5,606 bases of DNA from an uncultured Bacteroidales bacterium (GTDB lineage: Bacteria; Bacteroidota; Bacteroidia; Bacteroidales; UBA932), in assembly GCA_937906795.1 (NCBI GenBank), contig CALCUQ010000263.1, positions 1-5,606 of the forward strand. Reading direction: 5' to 3'. Both the position numbers and the translations under genes were made by a program. How positions within the stretch are numbered: the first letter of the stretch is position 1; each line of letters starts with the position of its first letter. The notes beneath the pieces were generated by a model. That model did not search any database, was not told the origin of the DNA, and worked only from the letters and a program-made list of their open reading frames with translations. Positions 1 through 5,558 of this stretch are shown piece by piece.

Positions 1-1529
1 TCCGGATGACCAAATTCATTACCCATAAATGTCAGATATCCATTACCGGATGTAGCCAAAGTAACAAGACGTATCATCTTGTGTAAAGCCACTCCTCTGT
101 CTACTGTAAAGTCCGGCATATCCAAACTCATATGAGTATACATTTTGGCATCAATCAACCTAAAGATAATGGTCTTGTCTCCAACCATTGCCTGATCATG
201 ACACTCTGCATAGCTGATTGTCTTTTCATCTGCTCTCTTGTTGGTCAATTGCCACCATATATCACAAACATTCCAATCCTGGTCATTAAGTTCCTTTATC
301 CATTTTATCCAATGGTCGGGAACACCCATACTCATACGGTAATCAAATCCAAATCCCCCCTCTTTAACAGGAGCTGCCAACCCTGGCATACCGCTCATAT
401 CTTCTGCAATTGTAAATGCATCCTTATAAATCTCCTTAATAAGGATATTGGCCAAGCCCAAATATACAAGTGCATCTTCATCTGTATTACCATCAAAATA
501 ATCCGGATAACCGGTAAAACACTTACCTAAACCATGATCCCAATACAGCATACTTGTAATACCATCAAAACGGAAACCATCAAGATTAAATTCCTGCATC
601 CAGTATTTGCAATTGGAAAGCAAGAAATAGATTGTCTCATTTTTCCCGTAATCAAAACATCTGGTTCCCCAAGCCGGGTGATCACCCTTCTCACCGGGGT
701 GGAAATATGTGGTAGTAGTACCATCCAACTTGCTCAATCCCTCATTTTCATTTTTAACAGCGTGAGAATGAACAATATCCATAATTACAGCTATACCTAA
801 GCCATGAGCTGTATCCACCAATTCTTTAAATTCTTCCGGTGTACCAAACCTAGAACTAAGTGCAAAGAAATTAGATACTTGATAACCAAATGATCCATAG
901 TATGGATGCTCCTGCAGTGCCATTACCTGGATTGTATTATATCCCAAATCTGCTATTCTTGGCAGAACATTTTCTGTAAAACTCTTGAATGAAGCAACCT
1001 CCAGCTCCTCAGATGACATTCCTATATGTACCTCATATATCAGAGGATTTTCAACTTTAGGAGCTCTTTTATGCTTCCATTTATATGGATCACCAGGGAA
1101 CCATATCTGTGCGGCAAAGTCTTTTGTTGCAGGATTCTGGACACATCTTGTTGCATAAGATGGAAGTCTTTCCCCTTCTCCGCCATCCCATATGACAAGG
1201 AATTTGAACAAATCCTTGTGTTTTATCCTCTCCGGCATAACCTTCAACTCCCAATTTCCATTGGCAAGTCTGGTCATTCTAAACTCAATATCCTTTGCCC
1301 AACCGTTAAAATCGCCAATAACATATATCTCTTTTGCATTTGGCGCCCACTCTCTGAAATAGATGAAATCCCCCTCCTGATGAACACCATAGTATATATG
1401 ATTATTGATAGCTTTAGACAACTTTCCCCTCTTACCCGCTATCTCCTGTTTTTTCTCTTTTAGCTTTTTGTTCCTTCTGATAATTACATCTTTAAAGGGA
1501 GCTAAATATTTATCTTTAGTGTATAACAT
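1..1529 (-). CDS. glgB: 1,4-alpha-glucan branching enzyme, eukaryote-like GH13_8 type (C-terminus beyond left edge)
   Basis: Cytoplasmic glycogen branching enzyme: it cuts alpha-1,4-glucan chains and re-attaches the piece by an alpha-1,6 bond. One uninterrupted frame gives 509 codons from the ATG at 1529 to the left edge. A CBM48-like N-terminal module spans about residues 50-140 (FREWAPNA, GDFNGW), followed by the GH13 barrel. The four conserved regions are visible: DIVHSH (251-256), GFRFDG (318-323, nucleophile D322), AEDMSGMP (375-382, acid/base E376) and ECHDQ (442-446, D445). The last residues, FMGNEFGHP, resemble human GBE1 closely, as do the stretches around each catalytic site. By comparison with that roughly 700-residue family, about 130-170 C-terminal residues are missing, including the C-terminal beta domain. 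The start was chosen because the xseB stop lies 11 bases upstream and the N-terminal length fits. No Shine-Dalgarno is seen. No promoter of its own is visible, so it is probably transcribed with xseAB. Region IV has Cys443 where the human enzyme has Ser. Confidence 0.95.
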   Translation of the reverse strand, partial: MLYTKDKYLAPFKDVIIRRNKKLKEKKQEIAGKRGKLSKAINNHIYYGVHQEGDFIYFREWAPNAKEIYVIGDFNGWAKDIEFRMTRLANGNWELKVMPERIKHKDLFKFLVIWDGGEGERLPSYATRCVQNPATKDFAAQIWFPGDPYKWKHKRAPKVENPLIYEVHIGMSSEELEVASFKSFTENVLPRIADLGYNTIQVMALQEHPYYGSFGYQVSNFFALSSRFGTPEEFKELVDTAHGLGIAVIMDIVHSHAVKNENEGLSKLDGTTTTYFHPGEKGDHPAWGTRCFDYGKNETIYFLLSNCKYWMQEFNLDGFRFDGITSMLYWDHGLGKCFTGYPDYFDGNTDEDALVYLGLANILIKEIYKDAFTIAEDMSGMPGLAAPVKEGGFGFDYRMSMGVPDHWIKWIKELNDQDWNVCDIWWQLTNKRADEKTISYAECHDQAMVGDKTIIFRLIDAKMYTHMSLDMPDFTVDRGVALHKMIRLVTLATSGNGYLTFMGNEFGHP

Positions 1530-1540
1530 AGTTAAGTTGG

Positions 1541-1735
1541 TTAGTTCTCTGTTAAAATTTTATCAAACTCCTCCTGATACCCTTTAAGTTGGCTCTTACA
1601 GAACTTTATAAGTTCCATAGCCTCCTTAAGCTGTTGTTCCACGCCACTCAGAGTTGCTTGCGGAGATTCAATCTGCTCCACCAGCCTCTCCAGCTGCTGT
1701 ATTGCCTGCTCGTAAGTAATATCTTTCTTTTCCAT
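1541..1735 (-). CDS. xseB: Exodeoxyribonuclease VII small subunit
   Basis: Small subunit of exonuclease VII, which with XseA degrades single-stranded DNA from either end to acid-soluble oligonucleotides in the cytoplasm. At 64 residues it is within the family's usual short range. The whole protein matches the XseB pattern of a helical hairpin: TYEQAIQQLERLVEQIES (residues 7-24), a turn with a Leu-Ser (29-30), then a second helix EQQLKEAMELIKFCKSQL (33-50) and a short charged tail. It starts 13 bases after the xseA stop and ends 11 bases before the glgB start, so it is in the standard place for a co-transcribed partner of xseA. The sequence before the ATG is AGAGAAG, placed too close to be a normal Shine-Dalgarno. 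Identification is strong because a short XseB-like protein directly follows XseA. Confidence 0.95.
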   Translation of the reverse strand: MEKKDITYEQAIQQLERLVEQIESPQATLSGVEQQLKEAMELIKFCKSQLKGYQEEFDKILTEN

Positions 1736-1748
1736 CTTCTCTGTAAAT

Positions 1749-2933
1749 TCAATTTATCACCTTTCCTACTACAAATTCAACACTTCCCTCATTCATAATC
1801 AGCTTGATTGTTGCTCCCTCCTTTATATCTGCTATAGTTGCAACCTGGCCTCCAACCGCAACTATAGCATACCCTTTACCAAGCTTTTTGGCAGGATCTG
1901 CATTCTCTAATCTTTTTTCTATTACATCCAAAGCCATATTTTTAGCATAGACAACTTCTGTTGCACGCATTTGCAATCTGGCTTTAATTTTTGTAATTTT
2001 CTCTATTTCTGTGGAAACTTTGCGCTGCAAAGTTAGTAAACTTCTTTGATATAACCGCGCAAGTTTGTCATTTTCCTCAACAAAAATATCCACAAAAAAA
2101 TCTGCTACAGCTGTGGGTGTCTTAAGATATGTATGTGCTACCATATCAGCTACATGAAAGTCGTGATCATGACCTATTCCTGTAATTACGGGCAGCGGAA
2201 ACTGCGCAATGTTAAGAGCCAGATCATAATCATCAAAACACACCATATCCATTACCGCGCCACCCCCTCTTATAATTACAACAGCATCATACTCATCTGA
2301 AACTTCTGCCACCTTTTCCAATGATGCTATTACAGATGATGGAGCATCGTCTCCCTGCATAACAGAAGCAAACAAAGTAGTCTTGAACTTTATCCCATAC
2401 TCATTGTTTGCAAGGTGATTCATAAAATCCCTGTATCCGGCAGCTGTAGCAGAACTTATTACAGCAAGTCTGCTTGGCAATGCAGGCAATTTCACCTGTG
2501 AATTCATATCCATACATCCATCTTGCTGCAATTTTGCAACAGTCTGCTGCCGCTTTAGTTCAAGCTCTCCCACCGTAAAAGAGGGGTCTATGTCAGTTAT
2601 GACAAGGGATAATCCGTATATTACCGAGAACTGGGCTCTTGCCTTTACCAATACATTCATACCAGCCTTAAGATAAGAACCTGTAGTTGAATGGAAGAAT
2701 GCTTTTATCATTCTGTAGTCAGACTCCCACACAACAGCTCTGGCCTTAGCTACAACCGGTTTGGATTCCCTCTTGAATTCTACCAGCTCCATATAACAGT
2801 GGCCATTGTAATTTTCCTGAATCTGACTTATCTCTCCAACAACCCACACTTCTAAAGGAACTGCTCTTTCTATTCCCCCTTTAATACGCTCCATCAACTC
2901 TAAAAGAGTCATCTTTTCATTCATTGCATCCAT
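1749..2933 (-). CDS. xseA: Exodeoxyribonuclease VII large subunit
   Basis: Catalytic subunit of exonuclease VII, a metal-independent single-strand DNA exonuclease involved in repair and recombination. The 394 residues are slightly shorter than the E. coli protein but usual for the family. An OB-fold DNA-binding domain lies at about residues 28-118 (VWVVGEIS at 29-36, GHCYMEL at 44-50). The large catalytic domain follows from about 150, with LAVISSATAAGYRDF (156-170), RGGG (222-225), GIGHDHD (252-258) and KTPTAVADFF (271-280). A long coiled-coil-like helical section covers about 285-345, and the conserved C-terminal LGKGYAIV is at 351-358. The GHDHD variant replaces the more common GHETD. The farthest upstream ATG is used; Met4 and Met8 (2924 and 2912) are possible alternatives, and no Shine-Dalgarno decides between them. 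It leads the leftward group and diverges from engB. Confidence 0.95.
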   Translation of the reverse strand: MDAMNEKMTLLELMERIKGGIERAVPLEVWVVGEISQIQENYNGHCYMELVEFKRESKPVVAKARAVVWESDYRMIKAFFHSTTGSYLKAGMNVLVKARAQFSVIYGLSLVITDIDPSFTVGELELKRQQTVAKLQQDGCMDMNSQVKLPALPSRLAVISSATAAGYRDFMNHLANNEYGIKFKTTLFASVMQGDDAPSSVIASLEKVAEVSDEYDAVVIIRGGGAVMDMVCFDDYDLALNIAQFPLPVITGIGHDHDFHVADMVAHTYLKTPTAVADFFVDIFVEENDKLARLYQRSLLTLQRKVSTEIEKITKIKARLQMRATEVVYAKNMALDVIEKRLENADPAKKLGKGYAIVAVGGQVATIADIKEGATIKLIMNEGSVEFVVGKVIN

Positions 2934-2982
2934 TTTTTAAATCTTTACAAGATACTAAAAATTTCCAACTATTCCTAATCTC

Positions 2983-2997
2983 TTTATCAAAGATAAA
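2983..2997. repeat. Short inverted repeat over the xseA -7 box
   Basis: TTTATC and GATAAA form a perfect 6-base inverted repeat with a 3-base centre, and the xseA-side -7 box overlaps it. The arms are short and AT-rich, so this could be chance. It is recorded because the opposite promoter has a similar arrangement. Confidence 0.3.
2988..2995 (-). promoter_or_regulatory. Candidate -7 promoter box for xseA-xseB-glgB
   Basis: The minus strand reads TATCTTTG, a perfect match to the TAnnTTTG -7 element used by the Bacteroidetes primary sigma factor. It lies about 55 bases upstream of the xseA start, which would give a leader of roughly 50 nucleotides. No TTG-type -33 element is found at the usual distance: the nearest, at 3007-3005, is only 9 bases away. 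This side is therefore supported by the -7 box alone. Confidence 0.5.
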
Positions 2998-3015
2998 ACT
3001 TCTACAATTGTCTGG

Positions 3016-3044
3016 TTGCAGATAGCTTTTTTTAGCTATCTTTG
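3016..3044 (+). promoter_or_regulatory. Candidate Bacteroidetes-type promoter for engB-prs-nadE
   Basis: A TTG at 3016-3018 serves as a -33 element and TATCTTTG at 3037-3044 is a perfect TAnnTTTG -7 element, with an 18-base spacer. Transcription would begin near 3050, leaving a leader of about 19 nucleotides before the engB ATG at 3069. Known consensus: Bacteroidetes promoters have TTTG or TTG near -33 and TAnnTTTG near -7. Direction and distance both fit engB. Confidence 0.65.
3020..3041. repeat. Inverted repeat over the engB promoter, possible operator
   Basis: AGATAGCT and AGCTATCT form a perfect 8-base inverted repeat around a six-T loop. The right arm runs into the -7 box and the left arm sits just after the -33 element, so a bound dimeric protein would block this promoter. 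The arms are AT-rich and there is no upstream gene to end here, so a terminator is unlikely. Operator function is inference; no regulator gene is in the window. Confidence 0.4.
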
Positions 3045-3068
3045 CACATTACTATATACCTATTTTAA

Positions 3069-3665
3069 ATGAAAATAAACAAGGCTGTATTTGCAGGCAG
3101 TAGCCAATTACTTAAAGACAAGCCTAAACAAAAATTGCCAGAATTTGCATTTATAGGAAGGTCCAATGTTGGAAAATCCTCCCTAATAAATTCATTATGT
3201 GGCATTAAGGGGCTGGCAAAAACCTCATCTACACCTGGAAAGACACTACTGGTCAATCATTTTCTTATAAATGATGCATGGTACCTTGTAGACCTTCCAG
3301 GTTACGGTTATGCAAAAATATCTCAGACCGCCAGAGCCAAACTGGCAAAAATGAACAACAATTTCATAAATAACTCACCTGAACTTATAATGTTGTTTGT
3401 TTTGCTGGACTCAAGACATAATATCCAAAAAATAGATCTTGAATTTCTAATTAGTCTTGGAGAGGCAGGCATTCCATTTGCAATAATATTTACCAAAGCA
3501 GACAAATTGGGAAAAGTTGCACTGCAAAAACAGATTGAGGCAAACAAACAGGAACTTCTCAAATATTGGGAAGAATTGCCACCTGTATTTGTAACTTCGT
3601 CAGAGACACATTTTGGAAAAGAAGAAGTAACAGATTACATACAATCAATATTGGAAACTTTATAA
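3069..3665 (+). CDS. engB: Ribosome biogenesis GTP-binding protein EngB/YihA/YsxC
   Basis: Small TRAFAC-class GTPase that helps assemble the large ribosomal subunit; homologues in E. coli and B. subtilis are essential or nearly so. The 198 residues match the family's usual 190-210. All G motifs are present in order: G1 GRSNVGKSS (30-38), G2 around T55 in TSSTPGKT (52-59), G3 DLPG (75-78, in VDLPGYGYAK), G4 TKAD (142-145) and G5 TSSE (176-179). The start MKINKAVFAGSS gives the normal short lead into G1. No Shine-Dalgarno precedes it; the leader is AT-rich (TATTTTAA just before the ATG). It is the first gene of the rightward group, about 25 bases beyond a good -7 promoter box, with prs 35 bases downstream. 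A start at the next Met (residue 95) would lose G1, so it is excluded. Confidence 0.96.
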   Translation: MKINKAVFAGSSQLLKDKPKQKLPEFAFIGRSNVGKSSLINSLCGIKGLAKTSSTPGKTLLVNHFLINDAWYLVDLPGYGYAKISQTARAKLAKMNNNFINNSPELIMLFVLLDSRHNIQKIDLEFLISLGEAGIPFAIIFTKADKLGKVALQKQIEANKQELLKYWEELPPVFVTSSETHFGKEEVTDYIQSILETL

Positions 3666-3700
3666 ACACAAAGAATACATAGAACTTAAAATACTAAATT

Positions 3701-4651
3701 ATGGAACACAATCACGTCATTAAGATTTTCTCTTGTAGAGGTTCAAGATACCTTGCAGAAAAAATTGCCAAGGAACTTAAATTGGATTTAGGACAATCTA
3801 TCGTAAATGTTTTTAGCGATGGTGAGTTTCAACCTGCTTTTGATGAGAGCGTAAGAGGTGCTACTGTATTTATCGTACAATCAACCTTCCCTCCTGTTGA
3901 GAATTTGTTTGAGCTGCTACTTATGATTGACGCAGCAAAAAGAGCATCTGCATATAAAGTTATTGCTGTTATGCCATATTTTGGATGGGCAAGACAAGAC
4001 AGAAAAGACAGACCAAGAGTTTCAATTGGAGCTAAAATGGTTGCCAACCTGTTAGGTGCTGCCGGCTGCGACAGAGTAATGACAGCAGATCTTCACGCAG
4101 ACCAAATCCAGGGCTTCTTTGATTTCCCTGTTGACCACGTATATGCAAGCTCACTATTCCTAGAGTACTTAAGAGCTCAAAAAATTGAGAATCTTTCTAT
4201 TGCTGCGCCTGATATGGGTGGTGCCAAAAGAGCAAATGCATATTCGAGACATTTGGCATGTCCACTTATCGTATGCCACAAATCAAGAGAGAGAGCCAAT
4301 GTTGTTGGTTCAATGACAGCTATTGGAGATGTTGAGGGCAGAAATGTTGTTATTGTAGATGATATGGTTGATACTGCAGGAACTCTTTGTAAAGCTGCAA
4401 ACATGCTTAAGGAGAGAGGTGCATTGAGCGTTAGAGCCGTTGCAACTCACGCTGTATTGAGCGGCGCCGCATATGAGAATATTGCAAACTCACAATTGGA
4501 TGAGCTTGTTGTAACAGACACTATTCCATTGAGAGCAAAAGAGGGACAAGATACTTCTAAAATCAAAGTATTGTCTATAGCTGAACTGTTTGCAGACATT
4601 ATTGACAAAGTATACAACTATCAATCAATAAGTCCTACTTTCAAATTCTAA
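3701..4651 (+). CDS. prs: Ribose-phosphate pyrophosphokinase (PRPP synthetase)
   Basis: Makes 5-phosphoribosyl-1-pyrophosphate (PRPP) from ribose 5-phosphate and ATP in the cytoplasm, feeding purine, pyrimidine, histidine, tryptophan and NAD synthesis. The 316 residues are the standard class I length. Visible motifs are the N-terminal FSCRGSRYLAEKIAKEL (10-26) and FSDGEF (38-43), the ATP loop WARQDRKDRPR (96-106), the catalytic-site DLHADQIQGFF (130-140) with His132, KSRERA (194-199), and the PRPP-binding signature VVIVDDMVDTAGT (216-228). Every one of the 18 arginine codons is AGA, unlike the mixed AGA/AGG/CGT of glgB, which hints at selected codon use in a highly expressed gene. A 35-base AT-rich gap separates it from engB, with no recognisable promoter box or Shine-Dalgarno. 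nadE follows after 10 bases, so transcription from the engB promoter is likely. Confidence 0.97.
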   Translation: MEHNHVIKIFSCRGSRYLAEKIAKELKLDLGQSIVNVFSDGEFQPAFDESVRGATVFIVQSTFPPVENLFELLLMIDAAKRASAYKVIAVMPYFGWARQDRKDRPRVSIGAKMVANLLGAAGCDRVMTADLHADQIQGFFDFPVDHVYASSLFLEYLRAQKIENLSIAAPDMGGAKRANAYSRHLACPLIVCHKSRERANVVGSMTAIGDVEGRNVVIVDDMVDTAGTLCKAANMLKERGALSVRAVATHAVLSGAAYENIANSQLDELVVTDTIPLRAKEGQDTSKIKVLSIAELFADIIDKVYNYQSISPTFKF

Positions 4652-4661
4652 AAATATAACT

Positions 4662-5558
4662 ATGTTATCACCAAAATTAAACATAGAGGGTGTTCATAAA
4701 ACCCTTGTAGAAGGAATAAGAAACTTTGTAAACAAAATTGGAGCAAAAGGGGTTGTACTTGGGTTGTCGGGAGGAATAGACTCTGCTGTTGTGGCTGCAC
4801 TTGCTGTTGAAGCACTTGGCGGCGATAGAGTTTATGGTTTTCTGATGCCAAGTGACTTTTCCACTTCCCATTCTGTAAAGGATGCCGTTGATTTGGCAGA
4901 AAATCTAAAAATGGGATACAAGATTATTCCTATTGCCAAAATGTTTAATGACTATACAGAAGCTCTTGCAGATGTTTTTGGTCCCGATAACAAATGGAAT
5001 GTTGCAGAGGAGAATCTGCAGGCAAGAATAAGAGGAACATTGCTTATGGCATACTCCAACAAATTTGGGTACCTGCTACTTAACACATCAAATAAAAGTG
5101 AATTAAGTACCGGATACGGAACTTTGTATGGAGATTTGGCCGGTGCAGCCATGGTTATTGCAGACCTGTACAAATGTGAGGTCTATGAGTTAGCCAACTA
5201 TATTAACAGAAATGGAGAGGTTATCCCTTTAAACACTATCACTAAAGCTCCGTCGGCTGAACTTAGAGATGGTCAGAAAGACAGCGATTCACTTCCAGAC
5301 TACTCAATACTTGACCCTCTTTTGTATGCACTTAATGAGGGAGGCAAGAGTGCCCAGGAGTTAATTGCACAGGGATACAACAAAGCAGATGTACAAAGAA
5401 TTGTATCACTGAGAAATGGTGCATCATTTAAAATTGCACAAATCCCTCCAATTTTTAACATAAGCGAGAAGCCTCTGGTATACAAAGAAAAATGTTTATT
5501 TTGGCTAATATCGCATGAGCAAAGCCGAATTCGAATTGAGCATAAAAGGGATACATAA
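4662..5558 (+). CDS. nadE: NAD+ synthetase, single-domain (anomalous C-terminal tail)
   Basis: Amidates nicotinate adenine dinucleotide to NAD+ using ATP, the last step of NAD synthesis. The ATP pyrophosphatase P-loop is LGLSGGIDSAVV (33-44). Further synthetase motifs are ENLQARIRGTLLMAYSN (117-133), NTSNKSELSTGYGTLYGD (141-158), KAPSAELRDGQKDSDSLPDY (195-214) and FKIAQIPP (256-263). There is no N-terminal nitrilase-type glutaminase domain, so as a 298-residue protein it should use ammonia, although the motifs resemble the synthetase domain of the two-domain glutamine-dependent enzymes. The start sits 10 bases after prs, without a Shine-Dalgarno. Residues up to about 280 are family-like. The tail from about 281 to 298 is not recognisable, and its three Arg codons (CGA, CGA, AGG) contrast with eight AGA codons earlier. 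This tail overlaps an antisense SDR fragment, so the true C-terminus may have been replaced. Confidence 0.92.
   Translation: MLSPKLNIEGVHKTLVEGIRNFVNKIGAKGVVLGLSGGIDSAVVAALAVEALGGDRVYGFLMPSDFSTSHSVKDAVDLAENLKMGYKIIPIAKMFNDYTEALADVFGPDNKWNVAEENLQARIRGTLLMAYSNKFGYLLLNTSNKSELSTGYGTLYGDLAGAAMVIADLYKCEVYELANYINRNGEVIPLNTITKAPSAELRDGQKDSDSLPDYSILDPLLYALNEGGKSAQELIAQGYNKADVQRIVSLRNGASFKIAQIPPIFNISEKPLVYKEKCLFWLISHEQSRIRIEHKRDT
5500..5530. other. Apparent junction between nadE and antisense SDR sequence
   Basis: Left of here the plus strand codes for recognisable NAD synthetase (last family-like residues about KPLVYKEKCLF). Right of here the minus strand codes for recognisable SDR (up to about PFMLNSN). 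Neither gene has its expected end, so two unrelated sequences seem to meet within about 30 bases. No insertion-sequence end or target duplication is visible. The tandem CGAATT CGAATT at 5526-5537, which is also the palindrome AATTCGAATT at 5528-5537, lies beside it and could be incidental. A genomic deletion or rearrangement and an assembly error near a contig end are both possible. Confidence 0.4.

Larger units (their letters stand above)
2934..3068. other. Divergent intergenic region between xseA and engB
   Basis: This 135-base AT-rich region separates the two divergent gene groups and is the only sizeable non-coding stretch in the window. It holds one Bacteroidetes-type -7 box for each direction (2988-2995 minus, 3037-3044 plus) and two short inverted repeats that overlap them (2983-2997 and 3020-3041). 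I see no open frame, RNA gene or GC-rich terminator in it. Confidence 0.8.

Noticed and set aside
132..1587. Several plus-strand open frames of 60-145 codons across the glgB region (132-530, 534-800, 1026-1463, 1405-1587)
   Set aside because: They are antisense to a continuous, strongly conserved glgB frame, and their translations show no recognisable domain; the Cys- and Ile-rich composition is typical of antisense shadows.
1749..2933. XseA inactivated by the GHDHD change from the common GHETD
   Set aside because: The His and final Asp are kept, the surrounding motifs are intact, and variation at the middle positions is expected in Bacteroidota XseA.
3020..3041. Hairpin in the intergenic region as a transcription terminator
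   Set aside because: The stem is AT-rich with a T loop, no gene ends nearby (both flanking genes start here), and it overlaps a promoter box.
3665..3701. Separate promoter for prs in the engB-prs gap
   Set aside because: The 36-base stretch has no TAnnTTTG element or TTG at a fitting distance, so read-through from engB is simpler.
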